64,000 nucleotides of DNA from Sanderia malayensis. Taxonomy: Eukaryota > Cnidaria > Scyphozoa > Semaeostomeae > Pelagiidae. Position numbers and translations under genes: made by a program. Below, one piece after another: positions 1 through 10,600 of the stretch. The stretch covers positions 1,488,001-1,552,000 of the forward strand of contig RQOL01000658.1 in assembly GCA_013076295.1 (NCBI GenBank). Direction: 5' to 3'. Each line of letters starts with the position of its first letter. The stretch's first letter is position 1. The notes under the pieces are model-generated. The model did not search any database and had not been told where the DNA came from. It was given only the letters and a program-made list of their open reading frames with translations.

Positions 1-1
1 A

Positions 2-1778
2 GTTGATTTGAAATCTCTCAGCAAGATCGACTATCCTCACCTGCGCTGCGAGGTGACAGGCAGACCGTGCTGCGTAGGAATACAAGCAAAGTGCATAATC
101 ACCAGTATTGACCATTGCAATTTCCTTGGTGGAAGATATCACGACAAAGCCACTCTATGTTCACAGGTAACTGTATCGTTTACTGCGGTTTTTGATGCCA
201 GTAACTGGTGACTTTAATTAGGGCAGACCGTGGTGTAAAACACGGAATTTCTTTCGCAGGTTGATTGTGCTGGATCTATCTGTGGTCTGCTACCATTTTT
301 GAAGCCAGAAACGCCGGACCAAGTGTATCGCTTGTGGCTGTCACTATTTCTCCATGCCGGGTAAGTTATTATGAAACCATTGGTGCTGTTAGCATTGTAA
401 TAGCTCAATTATATCGAAGTACAGTCAAACCTGCATGGTTTGAACTCGTGTAAATCGAACTCTATCTAATTTGAACGAAGTTCTCTGTCCCTTCAAGGAT
501 CACTAATGAATCAGCTCTCATAAAACAAACCTCTACAATTCGAACTTTTTGTAATTCAAACATATTCAAGTTCCCCAGGGTGCTCGAATTAGACAGAGTT
601 GACTGTAGTTCAATGTAGTTACACTGACTGTAGTCTACTGACTGTAGTTCCACTGATGCTAAATACAACAGAATGATTAATTTGACTACCGTTTGACTTA
701 ATATCTTTGATGTTTTGAGATTTTGCTGCCTTTTCCATTTGTATTGATTTGCATGCTTCGTGCTTCATCTTGACTATTATTGGTCTTCGATAAGTCAAAC
801 AAATGCATAAAATCTATGAATCTTTAGATTGGTGTGGTTGTTATTGTCACGTATTTCCTACGAAATCTTATTTCTTACAGGATCATTCACTTGATTTTGA
901 CCTTGATTTTCAATTTCACCATCTTGCGAGACATGGAAAAGATGGCAGGTTGGGTGAGAATCGCTGTCATATACTTGGTCAGCGGTATCGGTGGCAATCT
1001 TTGGAGCTCAGTTCTCATACCATACCAAGTTGAGGTTCGTATTGTCTACTTTGTCTTTTTCATGGAGCTATTCATTCGATGTAGTTTCCCTTATATTGAT
1101 TTAGCAACTGGACTATTGATTCATTTTTCAAGATACCAAAGCGATAGTTCGAAAAATTAGGAGTTTTTATGCTGAGGATGAATTTTGAATTGCGAATTTG
1201 GGGACTAGATATTTCTTTTGTTATGCAGCAAGCTACTGCAATTAAGAAACATGTTTTCAGGTTCCACAAAGATCTCCTATTGTTTTCCTATTGTTCTTAT
1301 ATATAAAAATTCCCAAAAATTCATGCTTTGTCTTTTTTTTACAAAGGTTGGTCCATCTGGAGCTTTGTTTGGCATCATTGCCTGCCTATTCGTTGAGCTA
1401 TTTCAGACATGGCAATTGATCGTACGCCCATTTAAGGCCTTATTAAAACTATCTGTTATCGTTCTGGCTCTGTTCATTGTGGGCTTGCTGCCTTACGTGG
1501 ACAACTTCGCACATATTTTTGGTTTTCTTTACGGCTTATGCTCCTCATTTGCCTTCCTTCCCTACCTCGCCTTTGGCAAATGGGATCTGCGTCGCAAAAG
1601 AATTCTCGTAATTGTATCGTTGATCCTCCTTGTTGTCATGTCAACTGTTGGAGCCATATTGTTTTACGTCAAGCAAGAGTTCAGCTGTCCGTTTTGTGAG
1701 TTCTTAAATTGCGTTCCATTGACCAGTAAATTTTGCGAGAATTCTCATAAAGGCCAGTATTTGCAACAAAGATCATAG
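2..1778 (+). CDS. RHBDF: iRhom (inactive rhomboid, RHBDF1/2 type), C-terminal part; 5' end outside window
   Basis: Four exons, 2-166, 260-360, 881-1034 and 1347-1778, join with GT-AG borders and consistent phase to give about 283 residues. iRhoms are polytopic ER/Golgi proteins that carry ADAM17/TACE forward and regulate EGF-family signalling. The fragment has the cysteine-rich end of the iRhom homology loop (GRPCCVG, ATLCSQ), then the membrane core with [19 protein letters not shown] and ACLFVELFQ, and a Cys-rich C terminus (CPFCEFLNC), all iRhom hallmarks rather than rhomboid protease ones. The catalytic-region motif reads GPSG and the TM6 region reads NFAHIFGF, so the serine and histidine positions are both filled, with the iRhom-type proline before the serine. 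Stop at 1776-1778; a possible AATAAA lies at 2211. The cytoplasmic N terminus is missing because the window starts inside the gene. Confidence 0.9.
405..612. repeat. Short pogo/Tigger-like inverted-repeat element (copy 1), intron of iRhom
   Basis: The unit begins ACAGTCAAACCT and ends with GAGTTGACTGTAG, so its termini are inverted repeats around ACAGTCAA. The interior is a string of AAxTCGAACT-type motifs. A second clear copy lies at 30846-31047, sharing CCAAGGATCACTAA-like and CCCCAGGGTG blocks. It is too short to encode a transposase, so it fits a non-autonomous MITE. Confidence 0.7.
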
Positions 1779-2246
1779 AGATCTTTTAAATCCCATCTCT
1801 ATGACAAACATATTATGCCGTGTATATATCATCTGAACACAAATCAACAGTTCTCTATTACATCACGAGAACTGGCATTTCTCAGCCAATAATGTCACAG
1901 ACTTTTCACTGTTAATTTTAACTAAATTCATTCGTGCCATGCACAATCAAGAAACAGTTATGGTAGTATGTATATTTTTGGTCCAAGATAAACTTATCTT
2001 TTGTTTCACTATTTTTTATAATCATTTATTACTTTTTTATCACTTAGTGTATTCACCAATTAAACCAATATATTTTTGTATTAGGTACGAAGACACATGT
2101 TTTCCCTTTTCTGATAAATTTCAAATTAGAAAAGAGATATATTGAAATAATACAAGACACAAATTGAAAATGTCAACTTCTCTTCATCATGGTACTTCAA
2201 CTCAAATTACAATAAAAATGAATTTGCTTGTTACACTGTTCTTCAA
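1779..2246. other. Convergent intergenic/3'UTR space between iRhom and RPS2
   Basis: This is AT-rich and has no supported ORF. AATAAA at 2211-2216 (+) could end the iRhom transcript. Its complement, TTTATT at 2025-2030, could act for RPS2. If both are used the two 3'UTRs overlap by about 200 bases. Confidence 0.5.
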
Positions 2247-3602
2247 TTAGTTACCAGTTGCAACTTGTGCAACGGCCCTTCCACCTGGTACATGGGTCTT
2301 TGACAAATGGTCGGTAAATTCTTGATAGGGGGACTTCTGGAACTGCGTTTCCTTCCACATGTCTGGTGTCAAGTAAGAATAGGTTCTTGCAATAGCAAGA
2401 TATGTGGCCATAGCTGTAAAAAGAGATCCAATTGATAAGTTATCACTCAAAGCATGGAATAAAAAATGCTATTATACATAGTAGAGGGGTAAAAAGGACA
2501 GAATTTACCATCCACGATTGAAATCATGGTCATTGAACAAAATGCTCATACCACTATTCACCCAGTGAAAGGTTTATCAATCTTTTCCCATTGACAACCA
2601 CAACCAGCATTGTAAGAAACTATTGCTTCTACTTTGGAAGGGTGCTTTTCAGGGAACAAAGACAGGAAAAAGAAAGCTATGAATTGAATTATGTCTAAGA
2701 CATACCAAAATTTCCAACTGTAGCAGTGGTTCCACAAGCTGAAGTGTAACAGTCTTCAACTCCAGCCATCTGAAGTAACTTCTTTGGAACACCGGCTGCT
2801 ACAATGCTAGTTCCACGAGGAGCTGGAATCAAACGTACTGTGACTGAGCCACACTTTCCGGTTACCTGTGCAATAAAAAGCAAGAAAATAATCAAGCCAT
2901 GATCTACTGAAAAATAGAGAGGAGAAAATAAAATAGAAAAAGAGAAGGTCATTGTCAGATTATTTGTTCAAGTGTCATCAGTGCTTCATCTTTGTGAAGT
3001 CTTTATGAAGACCGTCGTGTTTTTCATCATTCAATGACATTTTCTATCAAGTTTTATTAATTCGCTGTATTTTATAATAAGCGTCGACAAATACATACCT
3101 TGCAAGGAACAGTATGGGGCTTACCAATTTTGTTACCCCAGTAGCCTCTTCGTACTGGAATGATGGAAAGTTTCGCTTGGATGATAGCTCCACGAATAGC
3201 AGTTGCAACTTCTTTGGAGCACTTCACACCAAGCCCAACGTGCCCATTGAAGTCCCCAATGGCAACGAATGCCTTAAAGCGGGTTCTCTGTCCAGCACGA
3301 GTTTGTTTCTGCACAGGCATGATCTTGAGGACTTCATCTTTCAATGCTGCACCCAAGAAGAAATCAATGATTTCAAACTCCTTGATCGGCAGGGAATAGA
3401 GATAGATCTCTTCCAGGGATTTGATTTTGCCATCCTTGACGAGTCTTCCAAGTTTGGTAACAGGAGCCCATTCTTTTTCGTCTGGCTTCCCCCTTCCTCT
3501 GCCTCTTCCACGACCTCTGCCCCTTCCTCCTCTACCTCCACGGCCAAAGCCACCCCTAAAACCTCCACGGCCACCACCGGCTGATCCTGCTGCGTCTGCC
3601 AT
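2247..3602 (-). CDS. RPS2: 40S ribosomal protein S2 (uS5)
   Basis: Coding exons are 3602-3099, 2865-2706 and 2413-2247, giving 276 aa, close to the 293 aa of human RPS2. uS5 is a core protein of the small ribosomal subunit near the mRNA entry tunnel and decoding centre. The N terminus is a Gly/Arg-rich (RGG) tail (residues 8-38), as in other animals. The double-stranded-RNA-binding S5 domain follows ([40 protein letters not shown]), then the S5 C-terminal domain ([40 protein letters not shown]). The ATG at 3602 follows directly on a 3' splice site (TTTTTCAG then CAATG), so the 5'UTR sits on a separate exon. The C-terminal tail ([17 protein letters not shown]) is divergent, as is usual. Confidence 0.97.
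2948..3038 (-). ncRNA. Box C/D snoRNA in RPS2 intron
   Basis: Read on the RPS2 sense strand, the intron holds a 7-bp terminal stem GTCATTG (3038-3032) pairing with CAATGAC (2954-2948). A perfect C box ATGATGA (3030-3024) sits one base inside it, and a D box CTGA (2958-2955) lies directly before the closing stem. An internal C'-like TGATGA is at 2980-2975. The 91-nt length, terminal stem, box spacing and position in a ribosomal-protein intron match animal box C/D snoRNAs, which guide 2'-O-methylation of rRNA or snRNA. The bases just upstream of the D box (about 2959-2972) would be the guide. I could not name the target or the family. Confidence 0.8.
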
Positions 3603-3860
3603 TGCTGAAAAACATAAATGCTCATGTTACTTCGACAAGCAAAAGCAAAACTTTCGTATTTCAAGAACTAGGCCCTCACATGCGGCTTATCTCGCCAATT
3701 TGTTGGAATCACCCCATGAAAAGTCTATTTTAGTTTAACAACAGTTGATAAAATCACTATCAAATCACGTCAAAACTTTTATAAAAGTGCAAACGTAAAT
3801 GATTGCAACAATATAAGTGGATATAAAAAGTAAAGGATGAGTAACTAGCATCCTACTTAC

Positions 3861-3965
3861 GCGATGTATTTTTTGAAAGAAATTTCTTGAAAAGCGACGA
3901 AGAATTATTGCCTTGTTTGAAAGGCTTCTGGGATTGTTGGACATGTGGCCGCAAAGGAAAGACCA
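3861..3965 (-). promoter_or_regulatory. RPS2: Untranslated first exon and TOP-like start of RPS2
   Basis: On the minus strand a strong donor (ATCGC then GTAAGTAGG) ends a non-coding exon at 3861. It pairs with the acceptor at 3605, just before the start codon. About 100 bases further upstream is GGTCTTTCCTTTGC (3965-3952). A pyrimidine run beginning at C is the form of the TCT initiator and 5'TOP motif that puts ribosomal-protein mRNAs under mTOR/LARP1 translational control. The exact start base is inferred. Confidence 0.65.
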
Positions 3966-4617
3966 TTTAATTTGTCAGGGGGTAAGTTTAGGTCCTCTTG
4001 AGCATAGTCCTCTGTTTTATTTGATTGTGTTTTCATTGTTTACTTAAACAAGCAAGATTTACCAAATCATACTAAAAATATTATTTTATTTGAGCAAGTA
4101 TTTGAGCTTCTAACTACTTCAATGCACTAAACAAGAGGGTTGAACAATGTTACGTGACCCCCTGAAATTTTTGGAGTCGGGGAGAACTTTTTTGCGTCGG
4201 AAAGTCGTGCCTCAGTTTAAAGTGGCCTCGTTTCCTTGTCAAAATTTGGCGCATTGGCGCACGTGATGAAAAAAAGCGAAAGCAACAAGGCCACTTTTTC
4301 AACATGGTGCAGTGCGGGAATGAAAAAGAAAAGCGAACTCAATTCACATATGTATTACCTTTAAATTAGACAAAATACATTGCTAAAAGAATGCCAGATG
4401 AATTAACAGCTGTGGTAAGCTCCCAACTTGAGCCTATATTTCCCCAGTGCCATAAAAATAGACTTGAAGCTGTGGTAGAGCTGTCAAGCGGGACTTTGCA
4501 AGTCAACATGGTGGCACGCCTATTTTGGCGGAAAATTTGCTTCCGATATGTATCGATCATTTATTGAATGAAATAGCAATAAATGAAACTATTGCTGCTG
4601 AGCATAATGCTGCTTAT
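3966..4617. other. Head-to-head intergenic region between RPS2 and RNF216
   Basis: This interval lies between the RPS2 start and the first in-frame RNF216 ATG. It is the most likely shared (bidirectional) promoter. TTTGGCGC (near 4247) resembles an E2F site. AAGTGGCC (about 4220) and GGCCACTTT (about 4292) form an inverted pair about 65 bases apart. No ORF is supported. RNF216 may have an upstream leader exon here, because AAGTGG-type sequence and short ATG-led frames occur but none joins obviously in frame. Confidence 0.4.
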
Positions 4618-7600
4618 ATGCCCGATTTCGGTGGTAATTTCGAGTTTAACATGCAGCAAAATCAATGGGACAAGAACGACGAATTGAAAAAGTTACATCA
4701 GGCTGCTGTGGACAAACCACCCCAACTGGAAACATCCTCTCCGGATGCGGACTCATCTAGTGGTATGTATTCAAGCTCATCAAATAGTACGGATTTATCA
4801 ACAAGTTCGAGTGAAGATGGGAGTAATTCTCTAGCAGGAAGTTTGCCACCTTCGAGTTCAAGCAATAGCAGTACCTTCTCGTCTTCTTTGTCTCCAAGCT
4901 CTGACGAAGAAGAACTCGGTCGATCGATTTTACCAAATTCACAGTCAAAAGAGACTTCATCAAATTCTAACACAAATCACCCAACAACTTCTACAAGTAA
5001 CACAACAAATCTCAGAAAATCAAGCTGTAAAGATGTTGAAGTAATCAACCTTGATGATGTTGGTGAATCTTTTCAAATATCAAAAGAATCTGTTGGCCCT
5101 GCATCTAATACAACTCACCAAACCTCAGCTGTTGAAAACACTTCCAAAGTGACAAATCCTAATGAGAATAAAGACACTGATGTAATTTCTATCATTCAAG
5201 ATGACCCTATTCAGGATTCTGTCCAGAAGAATGTTGAAGTTTCAAGCAGTGCCATATTTCATACACCCAATGAGAAGGTAGCTGCTTGTAATGCAAGTCA
5301 TTCAACAGCTGGGCCCTCAACGAGCCCTGATAGCAATGCGTTTAAAAACAAGTCAGCTGGCTCAATATTAGATTCAGCGTTGGCCCAAGTGGTAAGTATT
5401 GCCTTAGCTCTGTATTTTAATTGTGAGCAAGCATGTTATATTGTGTGTAGCTTGTTTTGCAGGTATGAAAACTTGATAAGACTTGTTGAAGATGCAAACT
5501 GTAAAATTCAAGCTGATGTTTTTATCTAGAAATTAAAAAAATTTACTCCATTAGCAATATTCACACATGAATTTGAAAGGTTTGAAAGGTTGAAAACACC
5601 TTGAAAAATATAATTTTTTTTCAGTTATCAGTTTTGCCTGATGTTGACGAACAATTTGCTAAAAATCTTGTACTGCAAAACATTGGGAAAAGTCCAGACA
5701 TGATTGGAAATGAGTAAGATTGATCTACTTTTATATTTACCTGTCAAAATTAGTTTTTTGCTACACTTACTTTGCCTCTTCTGACGTTCCTTTGTATTCT
5801 TTTGTGTTGATTTTTATCTCTTGTAATATAACTGAGAACATCAGATACTATCCTGTTTTTAATTTCATGCATATTAAGACACCTTTTGTACATATTTGTT
5901 TGATTTTAGTGTTGTTGAACAGTTATTTATGATGCCATACCCAAAGAGCAAAAAATCTACAAAAATAAAAACATCAGATAAGGTACATTGGTGATCAATA
6001 CAATGTTAAATCTCATGCTAGTGCCCTCTTTTTTATGACCCACAAGATTTTACAATTATTTTCTTATTTTGCAGAGTATAAATTATTATGATGTTAAAAA
6101 TCTTGAAATACCATCTGTGTTGTACCAAGATCAGTGCCTTTGTCTTCTGCAAAACAGATTTGAGAAGGTAATAAAAAGAATTTTTTATTTTTTTCTGTCT
6201 CATCTTTCAAAATTGTACATGGTTTTAATGGTGCATGGTAATAAGAATTAAAGTTCATCCTCCTCTTTCAAAGGAGTCGATTTTGTCTGTTGTTTTGATA
6301 AAAAGCGAGACTGTTACTCAGTTGTTCTGAGAATTGTTAGTCACTGTTGTGAAATTGAAATGTATTACAGTGCCAGCACCTTTTTATTTTGTCTGATCTG
6401 ATAGATTAATTTCAATTTATTATATCTCTAGATATCAGTAGCAGATATTCGCATTGCACTGCAGCGAAACAAGTATCACTATGCAGCAAGTGTGAAATAT
6501 CTGCATGAAGCCATCAAGAAAGGGCACCATTATGATGCGCATAATTCTGAAAATAAGCAAAGCTCAATAGTTAAAAAGTTAAAAGTAATTAAGAAAAGAA
6601 CAACCCATCAACTGCCAGCAGTTTTGGAATATAAATTGCAGAAAGAAGTTGACTTTTTGAATGAAAAAGAAAAGGTATTATTAGTTTTGTGTTATTTTGA
6701 TCAATAATTTTCGTTTGGATTCTTTTTTATTGCTTTTCTAATTGATGTTTTGAATTTGTTTAAAGAATGAAATAGACATGAGTGATGCAGAACTTGACCA
6801 AGCTATGCTTAATTTGTTAGAAGATCAGGTAGCTATTTATTTATTATGATTTCCTATGTTCTTTTTAATTAGATAAAATTTTACTTAGATAATAAGATCT
6901 TATGAGATGGTTTTGTGTTTAATAGGATGATGGACCATTAATGGAATGTGGTTGTTGTTTTGGTGAAGTGTCAGTTATGCAAATGGTTCAGTGTACGGAG
7001 GTAAAATGAATTGTTTGCCATTCAGAAACTCGACATGCCCAATTTTGTCAATATTGCCTGTGTAATTTGTAGGAATGAATTTTCTGTAATTGTTTGATCA
7101 ATTGATTTTGTTTCAAACAGGGTCATTTGTTTTGCTCCGAATGCCTGAAGTCGTATGCTAAAGAGGCGATTTATGGAAGTGGAAAAACCAATTTATCTTG
7201 CATGACAGAGAACTGTGATCGGAGATTTCCACTTAGTGAGTGCATTGATTTTCGTTTGTTTGATTTGCTGATCTATGAATAGATTAGTCGCAGAGCAAGA
7301 GAGACGACAAGAAAATCGTGTTGTTCCAGTGTGTACAAAATGATTTTTTCGTCGTTCTTCTCGTCCTATTTTTTTGTGAGACCGCGATATACTTTTGATG
7401 TTTGAATTGATTAGTCTGTTAAATGATTGAAAGAGAACGACATGATTGATTGATGATCGTTGATTGATGATCATTGATTGATGATTGTTGATTGATTTTT
7501 TTCTACATTTCTATCATTCTTTTCTTGATTATTTACTCGTTATTACGTTACTTTACTTATTTATTTTTGCAGTCTTCCATTAGTTTTTCAATTGATACTA

Positions 7601-10600
7601 TCCGTGTTTTTAAGGTCAGATGAGAAAAGCCTTACCTACCGAAATGCTACAAAAATATTACGAAAGACTGCAGGATGAGTCAATTAAAATGGCAGGTCTT
7701 CCTGATTTAGTAAGGTCAGTAAAATCCCGCCTATTGTTCCAAGACAATAGGCTATCGTTTTTTCCATTGTTTTGAGCAGAAATATGACCTTGGAGGTTCT
7801 TAATCCATTGGTTCTTATATGTGGGTTTTTGCTGCATACGTCGACCATAGAATTTCCTTCTCATAATAACTACTGAAACGTTGATGCTTGGCACATATGC
7901 TTACTTCTTTGTTTTCGTATTAATCAGATGCATGTATATGTTATGACGTTGGTTATATTCAATTTCAGATGTCCATCTTGTGATTATGCTGCAGAATTAC
8001 CACCAAATGATAAAGTTTTCAAATGTGAAAAATGTCAAAAGGTAACATCTGATATTTAAAAAATTATTTCTGATAACATTTCCGTCAACTTAACATACCG
8101 AAAAACCCCATAGCTTGAACTCTTGATAATTCGCACACCCGTTAACTCGAACTCGAACATTGCTCTCTTTGGGGAATTTGTCAGTGCATAAGATCGAACC
8201 TCCGATAACTTGAATATTTGCGAACTCGAACAATTTTATTCACTCCTTTGATGGTTTGAGTTATCGCGGCTTTACTGTGGTTATATGATTATTTCATGGA
8301 GGCTATTAACATTCTGGAGTTATACTGTTTCACCGGCTTGAGAGTTTGAAAAAGAAAGTTTGTTATCACAGATCTTTCAGTGTTTGACAAATATTTAGGA
8401 TCTTTCGACTCTGTTTTGCTCAGGAAACCTGTAGATATTGCAAAGAGGACTGGGCCGACCATTTTGGAATTCCATGTAGCGAACTCGAAAAAACAGGAGA
8501 GAAAAATGTCAGAGTTTCATAGTAAGTTTTATTGTATATGGTTTTATAGTACGTTTTATTTACACCTGCTTTCTGCCAACTTTAATGACTTATTTTTTTA
8601 TCCAATCTTGTAAGTCAGGTTTCGAAATTCAGCTCAAACGCCCTGTGTGAGGCAGTAGCGCATCTCTGACGATCTTCTGCTAAAATCATTCTTGTTTATT
8701 CATATACTATAGACATTTTATTATTTCTGTTAATTTTATTTTAGCGAAGAAAAGATGTCGATGGCTAAAATCCGTAAATGTTCTAAGTGCCAGTGTGGCT
8801 TCACGAAATCTGACGGATGCAATAAGGTATCTTGTGAATAATGTGTTGAGATTTGGCTCTGAAAACACCATGATGCTCGTACACATGCGCACCTTGATTT
8901 TGAAGTCTGAATACCGTAAATCCTCGAATAAGCCCCCACCTTCGATTAAGCCCCCATCCTCGTAATCATTTGCGAGGGTATTGAGCTCAAGTTTCCAGAC
9001 ATTGAAGTTGTTTAGTATTGCAAAGAACAGCAAGTTTAAACCAATAACTTTATTGATTTGCTAAATCGTATAGCTTTCTGGGCGCTGTATCGATTTTATT
9101 AGCTAACATGGTTTATTTTTATTTTGAAGATGACATGTCGTTGTGGAACCACAATGTGTTACATTTGTCGAAAATCAAGCGTAAGTTTTTTTATAGAAAA
9201 TGCAGTATGTCTACTTCGCAATATTACGCACTGCTTCACCTCTCAATCGTCAGATAACTATACGGTATAGTAAACGATACATAAGTTTATTAAATACAGA
9301 ATATAGTATTGCAGTTGTTACTTCTATAGTACTAACCACTTTGCAAAATTTTTATTGCTTGACGATCGAGATGAAATCCACAGACAACCTTATCAAATCG
9401 TGTCTTATTTCTGCACTTTTCTTTATACAATGCTCTACCGACTAAATATTAAACTTTTTATTGCAAAGAAGTTTTTATATCCTAATGTTTGATAAATTAG
9501 TAGCATTTTAACATCGTCATGATTTTTCTTTATTTTTAACGTTTTAGATAGGTTATCAACATTTTTGCAACCATCCCAGAGACCCTGGGAAAACATGTAA
9601 GTTGAAAAATTTTTTGGTTTTCAATCATCGTGCAAGTAATAGAGGACTCATCAATTTTGCAAGTTAATATGTCAGATAAAGTCTGGATAAGCAGGGCAAA
9701 TTTACTCGCCTACTTCATAAACTAATTGTAATTTGTACCATACAGAAGTTCAAAGGACCAATTTTTAGTTTGTTTTGTGCAAGGAAATTTTCTGCATTTA
9801 ATTCGACGAAGAACGTTATGTTGAGATTTTATGTAGTTACTTACCAATGACGTAAAGTTATTGGTCCTCGGTTAAAGTATATAAATTCTAATTTTGCTGT
9901 ATTGATTTTTTCCAGGTAAAAAATGCAAGAATTGTTCTCTTTGGACAAACACTAACGTTAGTTGCTGATTACTTTATTTACTATACTTTCAGTTGATGTT
10001 TTCTTTCGATATCTTTTGTTTGAGATATGAGAATAAAAGATTGTTTATTATTCTGTTTTAGGAGGATGACGAAAGAGCAATTCAAGAACTCAAGAGGGAA
10101 GCTTTACAAGAAGTTCAAAAACTTCAGCCAACAGGTGATTTGATTGTTGTCATATTTTTGACATCTTTCTATGTCTGTTCTATTACCAATAAAGCTATTT
10201 GTTTACTTATTTTTCTTTGCTTCTACTTATTACGTAATGCGGAAGAAAAAGGTATTTAGCATGCGCAATGGCTTAGTTATTGGTACTGCGCAGGAGCGTA
10301 TATGACGTGCAGTGTCCCTAACGGACGAGGCATTGGCCTTAGGGTTAGAGTTAAGGTTAGGGTTAGGGTTACGTCATGCGGAGGAGAAAGGTGGTCAGCA
10401 TGCGCAGTAGCGTAATTAGTGGTACTGCGCAGGAGCCTACATGACGTGCAGTGTCATGGATGAGGTCATTGACCTTAGGGTTAGGGTTACAGTTTTAGGG
10501 TTAGGGTTAGTGTTAGGGTTACGTCATGCGGAGGAGAAAGGTGGTCAGCATGCGCAGTAGCGTAATTAGTGGTACTGCGCAGGAGCCTACATGACGTGCA

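Noticed and set aside
2414..2705. Possible H/ACA snoRNA in the other RPS2 intron
   Set aside because: Some H-box-like AAAAGA exists, but no ACA at a suitable distance and no convincing double hairpin.
3114..3738. Plus-strand frames of 105-156 codons opposite RPS2
   Set aside because: Antisense shadows of the RPS2 first coding exon; Pro/Ser-rich wording is the reverse of its RGG codons.
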